The notes under the pieces are model-generated. The model worked only from the letters and a program-made list of their open reading frames with translations. It did not search any database and had not been told where the DNA came from. The translations under genes were made by a program, and so were the position numbers. Shown here in pieces: positions 23,565 to 31,663 of a DNA stretch of 38,867 nucleotides. The stretch covers positions 1 through 38,867 of the forward strand of contig CAZTNS010000010.1 of the NCBI GenBank assembly GCA_964615585.1, read 5' to 3'. Position 1 is the stretch's first letter; every line of letters starts with the position of its first letter. The stretch is from JAQIBY01 sp964615585 (lineage in GTDB: Bacteria > Bacteroidota > Bacteroidia > Bacteroidales > ML635J-15).

Positions 23565-24701
23565 ATGCGTATTGCTGTTAATACAAGACTATTGCTCAAA
23601 AACAAACTCGAAGGCATAGGGTGGTTTTCGTATGAAAGCCTGAAGCGGATAGTGACTGCACACCCTGAACATGAATTTATTTTTATTTTCGACAGAAAGT
23701 ACGATCCGGTTTTTGTTTTTGCAGATAACGTTATTCCGGTGGTGGCCAAACCTCCTGCACGACATCCTGTACTGTGGTGGTTATGGCTCGAATGTGTGAT
23801 TCCTCGTGTGTTAAATAAGTATAAAGCGGATCTGTTTGTCAGCCCCGACGGGTTTTTATCCCTTCGCAGCAATGTTCCGTCACTGAATGTTATTCATGAC
23901 ATCAATTTTGAACATTATCCTGAACAACTTCCGTGGATGGTGTGTAAGTTTTACCGGTGGCATTTTCCTAAAGCGGCAAAAAAAGCCTGCAGGATTGGGA
24001 CTGTATCGGAATATTCAAAACAGGACATTGCCTCTGTATATGATATCAGTACGCAAAAAATTGATGTGTATTATAATGGTGCCAACAGCTTGTATCAACC
24101 TGCCAGCGAAGGAAAAAAAGCATCCGTTCGACAGGAAATTACCGGCGGAAATCCCTATTTTATTTTTATAGGGGCATTAAATCCCAGGAAAAATGTTCCC
24201 GGGTTGCTGAAAGCTTTTGACAGATTTAAAAAAACAGATAAAAAAAACCATAAACTGGTTGTTGTGGGAGGTGCCATGCACCAGTCACATGCCATCAGTA
24301 AGACGATGAACCAAATGCAACATAAAAACGATGTGGTTTTTACCGGAAGGATGGATGTTGAAAAGCTTAGTGGTGTGATGGGAGCTGCACAGGCTTTGGT
24401 TTATGTCCCGTTTTTCGAAGGTTTTGGGATTCCCATTGTTGAAGCCATGAATGCCGAAGTTCCTGTTGTTTGCAGCAATTGTACATCCATGCCCGAAGTT
24501 GCCGGGGAGGCTGCCCTTTTGGTTGACCCATACAATACAGAAGAAATTGCATCTGCCATGCAGAACATTGCACAGAAAGATGATCTCCGAAAAAAACTGA
24601 TTGAAAAAGGCCGTAAACAACGCATGAAATTCAGTTGGGACAAAACCGCTGAAAAGTTTTGGTTGTCAATAGAAAAATGCCTGCATGAAATTGAACAATG
24701 A
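23565..24701 (+). CDS. GT4-family glycosyltransferase
   Basis: 378 residues, GT-B fold. The N-terminal half carries the acceptor side (IAVNTRLLL, then a glycine-rich LEGIGWFSYE loop). The C-terminal half has IFIGALNPRKNVPGLLKAF and the EX7E donor-binding motif in EGFGIPIVEAM (about residues 285-295), followed by SMPEVAGEAALLVDP. The pattern is of retaining GT4 enzymes that use a nucleotide sugar. The substrate cannot be read from sequence; the position after kdsB suggests LPS or another envelope glycan. Its last 17 bases overlap the longest rnhB frame. Confidence 0.92.
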   Translation: MRIAVNTRLLLKNKLEGIGWFSYESLKRIVTAHPEHEFIFIFDRKYDPVFVFADNVIPVVAKPPARHPVLWWLWLECVIPRVLNKYKADLFVSPDGFLSLRSNVPSLNVIHDINFEHYPEQLPWMVCKFYRWHFPKAAKKACRIGTVSEYSKQDIASVYDISTQKIDVYYNGANSLYQPASEGKKASVRQEITGGNPYFIFIGALNPRKNVPGLLKAFDRFKKTDKKNHKLVVVGGAMHQSHAISKTMNQMQHKNDVVFTGRMDVEKLSGVMGAAQALVYVPFFEGFGIPIVEAMNAEVPVVCSNCTSMPEVAGEAALLVDPYNTEEIASAMQNIAQKDDLRKKLIEKGRKQRMKFSWDKTAEKFWLSIEKCLHEIEQ

Positions 24702-25302
24702 CAATATGTTTGACGGGAAAATAACTGCCGGATGCGATGAAGCCGGACGCGGTTGCCTTGCCGGGCCGGTTTTTGCCGCAGCGGTGATACTCCCGGATGG
24801 TTATACCAGTGAAGTGCTCAACGATTCCAAGCAACTTAATGAAAAAAAGCGGCTGATGATGCGGGAGGAAATTGAAGCAAAAGCACTTGCATGGGCAGTG
24901 GCCTTTGTTCCGCCAGCCGAAATTGATAAAATAAACATTTTGCATGCCTCCATTAAAGCCATGCACCTAGCCCTGGGTAAATTAAAACAAGTGCCGGAAG
25001 CGGTTCTGGTGGATGGCAACAAATTTTCACCCTGGGAGGATAAGCCCTTCCGTTGCATCGTTGGTGGCGATGGTAAAATTGCCAACATTGCTGCAGCAAG
25101 TATTTTAGCCAAAACCTACAGGGATGACTACATGGTGAAACTCCACCGGGAATTTCCTGTGTACGCATGGAATCACAACAAAGGATACCCGACAAAGTCA
25201 CATCGTACAGGCATACAGGATGCCGGCATTTCTCCCCATCACCGGCGGAGCTTCCGCCTGACGGACACCCAGCAAAGAATTGATTTCCCACACAGTAAAT
25301 AA
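24685..25302 (+). CDS. rnhB: Ribonuclease HII
   Basis: 205 residues (normal range). It cuts RNA in RNA-DNA hybrids and removes single misinserted ribonucleotides. Motifs are GCDEAGRGCLAGPV with the first catalytic Asp-Glu (residues 18-19), NDSKQLNEKKR, VDGNKF with the third acidic residue, and ASILAKTYRDDYM with the fourth, then NKGYPTKSH. Two starts are possible: 24685, overlapping the glycosyltransferase by 17 bases, or 24706 (MFDGK), just after its stop. The family motif begins soon after either. Co-transcribed with kdsB and the glycosyltransferase. Confidence 0.95.
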   Translation: MKLNNDNMFDGKITAGCDEAGRGCLAGPVFAAAVILPDGYTSEVLNDSKQLNEKKRLMMREEIEAKALAWAVAFVPPAEIDKINILHASIKAMHLALGKLKQVPEAVLVDGNKFSPWEDKPFRCIVGGDGKIANIAAASILAKTYRDDYMVKLHREFPVYAWNHNKGYPTKSHRTGIQDAGISPHHRRSFRLTDTQQRIDFPHSK

Positions 25303-25337
25303 TCCGTATTTTTCGTTCAAAGCGTTTCTGTTTTTTA

Positions 25338-25345
25338 TAATTTTG
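25338..25345 (+). promoter_or_regulatory. Putative -7 box for the YggS-family gene
   Basis: TAATTTTG matches TAnnTTTG and ends 11 bases before the first ATG (25357). A start of transcription near 25352 would leave almost no leader for that ATG and favours the in-frame ATG at 25369. Confidence 0.45.
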
Positions 25346-25356
25346 TCTGGATTTAA

Positions 25357-26043
25357 ATGCACAAAAAAATGGTTGATATTAAGGCAAATATTCAGAAGCT
25401 ACGCAACGAAATTCCGGAAAATGTCAAACTGATAATCGTTACCAAAACCAGAACAAATGAAGAAATCATGGAAGCTTATAATACAGGGGAGCGGGTTTTT
25501 GGCGAAAACAAGGTGCAGGAACTGATCGCAAAACAACCACAATTCCCCTCAGACATCAAATGGCACATGATTGGTCATCTGCAAACAAACAAAGTAAAAT
25601 ACATTGCCGCCTGGGTATCCATGATTGAAGCTGTGGATCGTATGAAATTGCTGCGGCACATCAATAAAGAAGCCAAAAAGAATGACAGGGTAATTCCATG
25701 CCTGCTGCAATTTCACATTGCCGATGAAGAGACAAAGTTCGGGTTAAGCCCGGAAGAAGCTGAAGAAATATTAAGCAGCAGCGAATTTCAGGAAATGGAT
25801 CACGTAAAAATTTGTGGTGTGATGGGCATGGCAACATTTACCGGTGATATGGAAAAGGTAAGCAGTGAATTCCGGCACCTGAGCAATATCTTCGGGCAAA
25901 TAAAAAAGCAGTTTTTCGCTGACGATAAGGATTTTCGTGAAATATCCATGGGGATGTCAAACGATTACAAAGTAGCGCTTAACGAAGGGACTACCATGCT
26001 GCGCATCGGAAGCACCATTTTCGGGCCACGTAAAACACACTGA
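25357..26043 (+). CDS. YggS/PROSC-family PLP-binding protein
   Basis: 228 residues, or 224 if translation begins at the second Met (25369, MVDIKANI), which the promoter position favours. Single-domain TIM barrel of the alanine-racemase N-terminal type. The PLP-binding Lys lies in LIIVTKTRT near residue 30. Other hallmarks are FGENKVQEL, WHMIGHLQTNKVKY, the GVMGMAT strand, ISMGMSNDYKVAL and the final LRIGSTIFG. Members keep pyridoxal phosphate levels balanced and affect amino-acid pools; no catalytic activity is established. Likely monocistronic. Confidence 0.95.
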   Translation: MHKKMVDIKANIQKLRNEIPENVKLIIVTKTRTNEEIMEAYNTGERVFGENKVQELIAKQPQFPSDIKWHMIGHLQTNKVKYIAAWVSMIEAVDRMKLLRHINKEAKKNDRVIPCLLQFHIADEETKFGLSPEEAEEILSSSEFQEMDHVKICGVMGMATFTGDMEKVSSEFRHLSNIFGQIKKQFFADDKDFREISMGMSNDYKVALNEGTTMLRIGSTIFGPRKTH

Positions 26044-26153
26044 ATGGCCTTATTTCTAAACCATAACCCCGGGGATGCAGGAATAAGCATTTATGGCTTG
26101 CCCGGGAATGCTTCACTGAACGGTAAAAGCACCGGAAGAAACTTGCTTTATTA

Positions 26154-26194
26154 AAATTATGACGTAAATATTTATCATACATATGTCATAATTT
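26154..26194. promoter_or_regulatory. Inverted repeat upstream of the EF-hand lipoprotein promoter
   Basis: AAATTATGAC (26154-26163) and its perfect complement GTCATAATTT (26185-26194) with a 21-base spacer. The dyad ends 12 bases before the -7 box at 26207, which places it across the -33 region, as expected of an operator. No binding protein can be named. Confidence 0.5.
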
Positions 26195-26206
26195 AAAATA
26201 ATAGGA

Positions 26207-26214
26207 TATATTTG
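26207..26214 (+). promoter_or_regulatory. Putative -7 box for the EF-hand lipoprotein gene
   Basis: TATATTTG matches TAnnTTTG. The leader to the ATG at 26335 would be about 115 bases. The gene has an unusually good ribosome-binding site for this phylum, AAGGAG at 26322-26327, seven bases before the ATG. Confidence 0.5.
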
Positions 26215-26334
26215 TGAAATAAGCCTGTAGTCAATATGTATATCCGGGGCAGTTTGATTTAACGAGTTGATCAGAATAAACTTCAATAAAAACAAATAAT
26301 TATGTAAATATTGCTAACAAAAAGGAGAAAAACC

Positions 26335-27048
26335 ATGAAAAAAGAAGGAATCATTTTAGGTTTAGCAGCCTTATTGTTTTTAACGGGTTGTAAAAAAGAC
26401 GATGACGAAAATGGATTTTTGACAGTTAAGATGTCTAGCTGGAACAATTATATGAACAGCAGTAAAACGACCCTGGCTACTAAGGAAAATGGCGATACAA
26501 TTACGCTTGATATCGTGGATATGAAAAAATTCAGATTTGATCTTAAAGTGACCACAGATGAAATTACTGCAGGTGTTCCTGATGATTTTGACTGGATAAG
26601 CATTTATGAATCAAATCAGACCTTGCTTGATAGTGAGAGGGATTTTCAATTTGAACTACCGGTAGGCAATTATCGGGGCATAGGTATCATGCAGGGAAAC
26701 CAGCACCATTGGGTATGCAATTATGATGGTGACGTGATTGAAATTCCCAGCCTGAATAACGACGAGTTATCGGATGAAGCCATTATATATGATATTTTTG
26801 GTGAAAACGGATTGTTTGTATTGGATGAGAATGATTTATTGGAAGCCGCCTCAAACAATGAAAAATTAGGGACTTTTGAAATTTTACCCGGAAAAAATAC
26901 CTCTGTGACCATTAGAATGAATCTTGCAACACTGGACTGGTATGACAATGATGGTGACGGCCAATGGAGTGAGGGAGATGATATTGGTAACTGGACATTA
27001 CCGGAGGGAGTAACCACCATGGCAGACTTTATTGTTGAGTATGACTAA
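26335..27048 (+). CDS. Surface-type lipoprotein with an EF-hand-like calcium loop
   Basis: 237 residues from the ATG at 26335, chosen for its AAGGAG site; a TTG frame eight codons longer lacks support. Signal peptide with lipobox FLTGC (Cys19), followed at once by KKDDDE. A lysine and acidic run after the Cys is the known Bacteroidota signal that sends lipoproteins to the outer surface. The body is beta-rich and resembles DUF4382-like proteins, though I am not sure of this. Near residues 203-214 is a 12-residue loop DNDGDGQWSEGD with Asp at 1, 3, 5 and 12, as in EF-hand or dockerin-type calcium sites. Function unknown. Convergent with the superoxide dismutase gene. Confidence 0.88.
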   Translation: MKKEGIILGLAALLFLTGCKKDDDENGFLTVKMSSWNNYMNSSKTTLATKENGDTITLDIVDMKKFRFDLKVTTDEITAGVPDDFDWISIYESNQTLLDSERDFQFELPVGNYRGIGIMQGNQHHWVCNYDGDVIEIPSLNNDELSDEAIIYDIFGENGLFVLDENDLLEAASNNEKLGTFEILPGKNTSVTIRMNLATLDWYDNDGDGQWSEGDDIGNWTLPEGVTTMADFIVEYD

Positions 27049-27111
27049 CAATTATCTGTTCAATGGTTTGTTTTAGAATGAACAAGACAAAAAATTCTCA
27101 GCCCGGGATGG

Positions 27112-27897
27112 TTATTCTCCGGGCACGTAATGTTTGCCTTCGAGTGCCAGCTCATACCGCCTGCTTACTTCATTCCAGTCAATGACATCCATGAAAGCAT
27201 CAATGTAACTACCGCGTTCATTTTTGTACTGCAGGTAATAAGCATGTTCCCACACATCAATTGCCAGCAGTGGATATCCCTGATTGTCACTTATGCTCAT
27301 CAACGGGTTGTCCTGATTCGGGGTGCTGGTGATCAACAGCTCACCTGAGTCATCCATGATCAGCCATGCCCAGCCGCTACCAAACCGGCCTTTAGCTGCA
27401 GTACTGAATGCTTCAAAAAACGCATCCATACTGTCATAAGTTTCTTCTATCTCCGCTTTCAGATCGGCGGAAGGTTCTGTATCGTCAGGGGTCATGTTAT
27501 CCCAGAAAACCCAGTGGTTATAGTATCCACCGGCATTGTTCCTGACGTCAGCATCGTAATTGTCAATTTCTGAAAAAATCTTTGCCAGGCTTTCACCCTC
27601 CGCTGAGGTGCCCTCAATGGCATTCAGGAATTTTTTGTAATACCCTTTGTGATGTTTCCCATAGTGTAATCTCATGATCTCAGCATCAATATGTGGCTCC
27701 AGCGAATCTGCTGCATAAGGTAAATCATCAAAATAATACACGCTTTCAGGAACACCCGCAGATGTTACGCTGATTTTTATTGTTTCCGGTTTGTCCTTAT
27801 CTGGCAATTTTTTTGTTGCCTCTTCTTTTTCTCCTGTCTGGCAAGCTGCCAGCCCAAATATCATCATCGGGATTAATACATATTTCATGTGTTTCAT
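27112..27897 (-). CDS. Superoxide dismutase (Mn-type signature), lipid-anchored
   Basis: 261 residues from the ATG at 27897; a TTG frame seven codons longer is rejected. The signal peptide ends in a lipobox, GLAAC (Cys19), so the enzyme is exported and membrane-anchored, unlike the cytosolic SodA/SodB. A linker of about 45 residues precedes the Fe/Mn dismutase fold. Metal ligands are His in LHYGKHHKGY, His in YYNHWVFW, and Asp and His in DVWEHAYY. AGG before the second His region and Gln in PNQDNPLM are the Mn-type residues; Fe enzymes have AQ and Ala/His there. It converts superoxide to oxygen and peroxide, here in the periplasm or at the outer membrane. The gene has a leader of about 180 bases with a small ORF. 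Confidence 0.95.
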   Translation of the reverse strand: MKHMKYVLIPMMIFGLAACQTGEKEEATKKLPDKDKPETIKISVTSAGVPESVYYFDDLPYAADSLEPHIDAEIMRLHYGKHHKGYYKKFLNAIEGTSAEGESLAKIFSEIDNYDADVRNNAGGYYNHWVFWDNMTPDDTEPSADLKAEIEETYDSMDAFFEAFSTAAKGRFGSGWAWLIMDDSGELLITSTPNQDNPLMSISDNQGYPLLAIDVWEHAYYLQYKNERGSYIDAFMDVIDWNEVSRRYELALEGKHYVPGE

Positions 27898-27929
27898 AAG
27901 TTTATTTTTTATTTTCAATGGTCATATGG

Positions 27930-28016
27930 AACCTCCATTTTTTTCACAGCCGTTGTTCAATCGCATTCCGGAGAATAATCATCGGCGTGTTTGTTAATGC
28001 TTTTCTCATGGAGGTT
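27930..28016 (-). promoter_or_regulatory. Leader inverted repeat enclosing a 21-codon ORF, upstream of the dismutase
   Basis: In the dismutase leader AACCTCCAT (27930-27938) is matched by ATGGAGGTT (28008-28016), a perfect 9-bp inverted repeat 69 bases apart. On the transcript the 5' arm includes the start codon of a 21-codon ORF (28009-27944) with the basic product MRKALTNTPMIILRNAIEQR plus one Leu, which ends just before the 3' arm. Arrangement suggests a possible attenuator or leader peptide; untested, and the ORF may be chance. Confidence 0.3.
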
Positions 28017-28075
28017 TCATAACTTGTGATTTTTTATGATTCTTTTTCATTTGCCGTTTAGTTCACTTTTAAATT

Positions 28076-28083
28076 CAAAGGTA
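28076..28083 (-). promoter_or_regulatory. Putative -7 box for the dismutase gene
   Basis: On the reverse strand TACCTTTG matches TAnnTTTG, 178 bases upstream of the chosen ATG. No -33 TTTG is visible at the usual distance. Confidence 0.4.
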
Positions 28084-28453
28084 TTCATGTTCTTCAACAT
28101 TCCAAGATTTTAATATGTTTTTATTTCTGTGAACATCAAAAAAACAATGCGATCTTAAAACGAAACCACACAGCCTGTTTTAGCCTTTGACTGACGCGTA
28201 TAAGACCTTATTTTTTATTGGGAGTTAAAGATAAAAAAAATATGTCAATACATCAGGATTATCTTTAAAGATTTATTCCCCATGATATTCTATAGCGTAA
28301 GGCCATGCATTTTCCTGCTGCTTTAAAAACCTGACTAAATCTTTCAAAACCTATGCTATAACATACATACACACAAATCTGTGATTATACAATGGGGGAA
28401 CAAAAATCGATAAAAGCTGAAAAAATATTTTTTTTTGTCTTTTCCGGATAAGC
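28084..28453. other. Intergenic DNA with no recognised gene
   Basis: About 370 bases of AT-rich sequence between the divergent dismutase and Mrp promoters. No frame of convincing length, no tRNA and no strong stem-loop was seen. Confidence 0.6.
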
Positions 28454-28483
28454 TTTGTAATTAAAAATAAAGTACTAAATTTG
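28454..28483 (+). promoter_or_regulatory. Two-box promoter for the Mrp antiporter operon
   Basis: TTTG at 28454-28457 and TAAATTTG at 28476-28483 are separated by 18 bases, close to the Bacteroidota consensus TTTG-N19-21-TAnnTTTG. It is the only site in the window where I see both boxes. The leader to the first Mrp start would be about 355 bases. A second -7-like TAAATTTG lies at 28633-28640 without an upstream TTTG. Confidence 0.55.
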
Positions 28484-28708
28484 CTGCATTAAAATCACAA
28501 AACAAGCCTGTCTGTCATGTTTGCCGGCGGTTAACATGCCTGAAACAAGCAGCCAGGAAAAAAAGAGTAAAGAGTGTGATTTTTGAATTGTAAAACAATT
28601 ACAAATGCGTTAATAAATAAAAACAAGATGCGTAAATTTGACAACCGATTATCATGGTTGAAAAACAAAGATCAAAGCATTAACGGTTAATTAAAACATC
28701 GTGAATTA

Positions 28709-28840
28709 ATGAATTCGATAATTAAACCATTAACTGACACATTTTGCAACGAAAGTGACAACAATGCCCGGAAAGCAGAGGCTAGCATTCTGAAGGAGGC
28801 GGAAGGAATAGCAATTGATGTAATAAGAAAAAAAATATAA
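28709..28840 (+). CDS. Candidate 43-residue small protein at the head of the Mrp operon
   Basis: Open frame of 44 codons, ATG at 28709 to TAA at 28838-28840, ending five bases before mrpB. The product begins MNSIIKPLTDTFCNES, has an acidic-basic middle (RKAEASILKEAEG) and ends DVIRKKI, compatible with one amphipathic helix; no membrane segment. I do not recognise it. Spacing and same-strand placement fit translation together with mrpB, but a chance frame of this length is possible. Confidence 0.35.
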   Translation: MNSIIKPLTDTFCNESDNNARKAEASILKEAEGIAIDVIRKKI

Positions 28841-28845
28841 TAATT

Positions 28846-29259
28846 ATGTCTTCTATCATTCTTAAAACAGCAACACGGATACTATTGCCTATCTTATTGT
28901 TGTTCTCCGTGTTTATGCTAATTCGTGGCCATCAGGAGCCCGGTGGTGGTTTTGTCGGTGGTTTGATAGCCTCGATGGCATTTGCATTATATACCATTGC
29001 CAATGGTATCAGCAAAGCCCGTAAAGTATTTCCGTTTAGACCCAATGTTTTCATTATTGCCGGGTTGTCTTTTGCATTGTTCAGTGGTATATTGTCTTTG
29101 TTTTCGGGCAATCCTGCATTTACAAGCATCTGGGGGTCTTTTGAGGTTCCTGTATTAGGCCCGCTCAGCACCCCGTTGCTTTTTGATATTGGGGTTTATT
29201 TGGTTGTTTTCGGTGTTTCTACAGGCATCATTTTTACTTTGAAATTAAAAAATGTATAA
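28846..29259 (+). CDS. mrpB: Na+/H+ antiporter subunit MrpB
   Basis: 137 residues with four hydrophobic segments (about 10-25, 33-52, 67-85, 108-132). The MnhB family signature is the RGHQEPGGGFVGGLI loop after the first helix. The Mrp complex exchanges cytoplasmic Na+ for outside H+ across the inner membrane and serves in pH and salt tolerance. First of seven mrp genes; its TAA is directly followed by the ATG of mrpC. No strong ribosome-binding site precedes it, so coupling to the small upstream ORF is possible. Confidence 0.94.
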   Translation: MSSIILKTATRILLPILLLFSVFMLIRGHQEPGGGFVGGLIASMAFALYTIANGISKARKVFPFRPNVFIIAGLSFALFSGILSLFSGNPAFTSIWGSFEVPVLGPLSTPLLFDIGVYLVVFGVSTGIIFTLKLKNV

Positions 29260-29607
29260 ATGGAGTATTTATTAGCAATACTGATAGGTGGTTTATTTGC
29301 AGGTGCAATATATATGATACTGCGACGCAATATCATCAAATTGATCATCGGATTAATGTTGTTGGCGCATGCATGTAATTTATTGATTTTTACTATTTCT
29401 ACAACCGTCAGAGGCAAAGCACCCCTGATAGAGGAAGGTGAAAAGCACATACAGGATGCAGTGGCGGATCCGATCCCTCAGGCACTTGTTCTTACGGCTA
29501 TTGTTATTGGTTTTGGCGTATCAGCTTTTACCATCGTGCTTATAGAGCAGGTATTCCAGACAACGGGAACCGATGACTCTAAAGATTTAAATGTATATGA
29601 TAAATAA
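29260..29607 (+). CDS. mrpC: Na+/H+ antiporter subunit MrpC
   Basis: 115 residues with three membrane helices (about 2-20, 25-47, 77-97). It is the NuoK-like subunit: the second helix has LIIGLMLLAHACNLLIF and the third follows DPIPQALVLTAIVIGFG, both typical of MnhC. In the complex it lies beside MrpA and MrpD on the path that links the two antiporter-like subunits. No gap to mrpB; 27 bases to mrpD. Confidence 0.95.
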   Translation: MEYLLAILIGGLFAGAIYMILRRNIIKLIIGLMLLAHACNLLIFTISTTVRGKAPLIEEGEKHIQDAVADPIPQALVLTAIVIGFGVSAFTIVLIEQVFQTTGTDDSKDLNVYDK

Positions 29608-29634
29608 AGTGGTGATGAGTAAGTAAAACAGGCT

Positions 29635-31176
29635 ATGAACATAATATTGATTGCACCGATTTTATTTCCGTTATTTCTCGGATTGTTGACCCTGGCAACA
29701 TGGAGAAAGCGACGGCTACAAGAAATGATTAACCTGACCGGATCATTTATTTTTCTGGCAATTGGCATTCTTCTGGTCAGGGAAGTTTTGCAAAACGGCA
29801 TTTTACACACACAGGCAGGAAACTGGCCGGCCCCTTTCGGGATTTCGATTGTTGCCGATACTTTCAGCAGCATCATGGTACTAATTACCTGTGTCATGGC
29901 TTTTGCTACTTCATTGTATTCACTTTCTTCCATGAAAAGTAAGCAACGGAAATTGTCTGACATGAGGAAAAAAAGAAGACAGTTTGCTTATTATCCACTC
30001 CTGAATATTATGTATATGGGTATCTGCGGGGCTTTTTTAACCGGAGATTTGTTTAATATGTACGTTTGGTTTGAGGTAATGCTGATTTCTTCTTTTATGT
30101 TGTTATCCATCGATGGTACCAAAGCACAATTAGAAGGCACCTTCAAATATGTAACCATCAATCTTATTTCTTCCGCCTTTTTTCTTACAGGTATAGGTTT
30201 TTTATACGGCCTCACCGGTACGTTGAATATGGCAGATTTGGCTGTGAAAGTGGCTGAAATTGAAAACCAGTCACTGGTAACTTTAATTGCCATGTTTTTC
30301 CTGATCTGTTTTGGCATAAAGGCGGCTGTATTTCCTTTGTTTTTTTGGTTGCCGGCATCATATCACACCCCTCCAATCAGCATTGCGGCCATTTTTGCGG
30401 GAATGCTCACCAAAGTGGGGGTTTATTCTCTGATCCGGGTTTTTACCCTTATTTTTGTAAATGATGTCGGATATACACATACCATATTGTTGTGGATTGC
30501 CGGATTAACGATGTTTGTCGGGGTGCTTGGTGCCGCCTCTCAATATGATATGAGAAGAATCTTGTCTTTCCATATCATCAGCCAGATAGGATACATGATA
30601 CTCGGTCTTGCTTTATATACACCATTGGCGGTAGCAGGTGGTATATTTTATATCATGCATCACATCATTGTAAAAGGTAATCTGTTCCTGGTTGCCGGAT
30701 TAATCAACCGCCTGAAAGGCACTTTTGATATACGGAAAATTGGGGCATTGGTCAATGTTTATCCGCTCCTGGGCGTTATGTTTCTGATCCCTGCCTTATC
30801 ACTTGCAGGCATGCCTCCCTTGTCAGGATTTTGGGCAAAATTCTTTGTTATCAAAGGGGGACTGCAAGTCGGGGAATATTTCCTGGTCGTAGTGGCTTTG
30901 GTTGTCGGACTCCTTACCCTTTATTCTATGATGAAAATATGGAATCAGGCTTTCTGGAAAAAAGACCCGGAACTTGTTGAGGACAAATCCGAGGTAGTAC
31001 CCGGGTTGTTTTCTAAACACAATGTATTTATGACAATCCCGATTATATTTCTGGCTCTGATTACAATCACCATCGGGTTTTACCCTGAACCCTTTTTCCT
31101 GGTCGCAGAAAGGGCTGCGAATGAGCTTATGAACCCATCTATTTATATTGAAACAATATTAGGAAACACACCATAA
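29635..31176 (+). CDS. mrpD: Na+/H+ antiporter subunit MrpD
   Basis: 513 residues, a 14-helix antiporter-like subunit related to NuoM/NuoN. The conserved Glu is in the helix MYVWFEVMLISSFML, and the functional Lys lies after PPISIAAIFAGMLTKVG. His and Lys of the later helices (FYIMHHIIVKGNLF) are present, followed by SLAGMPPLSGFWAKFFV. The family's usual length is about 490-510. It forms one of the two proton or sodium channels of the Mrp complex. One base separates its stop from mrpE. Confidence 0.95.
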   Translation: MNIILIAPILFPLFLGLLTLATWRKRRLQEMINLTGSFIFLAIGILLVREVLQNGILHTQAGNWPAPFGISIVADTFSSIMVLITCVMAFATSLYSLSSMKSKQRKLSDMRKKRRQFAYYPLLNIMYMGICGAFLTGDLFNMYVWFEVMLISSFMLLSIDGTKAQLEGTFKYVTINLISSAFFLTGIGFLYGLTGTLNMADLAVKVAEIENQSLVTLIAMFFLICFGIKAAVFPLFFWLPASYHTPPISIAAIFAGMLTKVGVYSLIRVFTLIFVNDVGYTHTILLWIAGLTMFVGVLGAASQYDMRRILSFHIISQIGYMILGLALYTPLAVAGGIFYIMHHIIVKGNLFLVAGLINRLKGTFDIRKIGALVNVYPLLGVMFLIPALSLAGMPPLSGFWAKFFVIKGGLQVGEYFLVVVALVVGLLTLYSMMKIWNQAFWKKDPELVEDKSEVVPGLFSKHNVFMTIPIIFLALITITIGFYPEPFFLVAERAANELMNPSIYIETILGNTP

Positions 31177-31177
31177 T

Positions 31178-31663
31178 ATGAAAACATTTGTTTATAATAT
31201 CTTGCTCACTTTTATATGGATAATGCTGACCATGAAGTTGACTCCTGTAAATTTCATTTTTGGATTTGTTGTCAGTTACTTTCTCTTGTGGTTTATAAAC
31301 AGGAACAGCCAAAACAACGGTTATTTTAAATTATTGCCTAACATTATAGCATATTTGATCATTTTTGTCAAGGAGGTTATTTACGGGAGTTTTAAAATAT
31401 TTTACGACATCATCACGCCAAAGCATTATATGAATCCCGGCATCATAGCGGTTCCGCTGGATGCCAAAACTGACATTGAAATTACCCTTTTGGCCAACAG
31501 CATTACCCTTACTCCTGGAACGACAAGCCTTGCTGTATCGGAAGATAAAAGCACCTTGTACGTTTACAGCGTTTATATTGATAAAAAAGATAAAGAAAAA
31601 ACCGTCCAGGGCATTAAAAATGGATTGGAGCGAAAATTATTGGAGGTATCAAGATGCATTTAG
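31178..31663 (+). CDS. mrpE: Na+/H+ antiporter subunit MrpE
   Basis: 161 residues. Two or three hydrophobic segments in the N-terminal half (about 5-20, 24-40, 55-75), then a soluble C-terminal half. The MnhE signature is present: TLLANSITLTPGTTSLAV, written here as ITLLANSITLTPGTTSL. Its last 10 bases overlap the start of mrpF, which indicates translational coupling. MrpE is a small accessory subunit needed for assembly of the complex. Confidence 0.95.
   Translation: MKTFVYNILLTFIWIMLTMKLTPVNFIFGFVVSYFLLWFINRNSQNNGYFKLLPNIIAYLIIFVKEVIYGSFKIFYDIITPKHYMNPGIIAVPLDAKTDIEITLLANSITLTPGTTSLAVSEDKSTLYVYSVYIDKKDKEKTVQGIKNGLERKLLEVSRCI

Noticed and set aside
24285..24620. Reverse open frames of 111 codons within the glycosyltransferase
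   Set aside because: No start context or known features, and fully inside a gene with clear family motifs.
26311..26334. TTG start for the EF-hand lipoprotein
   Set aside because: The AAGGAG site lies inside that extension and points to the ATG at 26335, which also gives a normal lipoprotein signal.
27101..27124. GCCCGG/CCGGGC stem at the 3' end of the dismutase gene as a terminator
   Set aside because: Short stem inside the last codons of the gene, without a T run; too weak to list as a feature.
27898..27918. TTG start for the superoxide dismutase
   Set aside because: The ATG at 27897 gives a standard lipoprotein signal peptide of 18 residues; the extension only adds polar residues.
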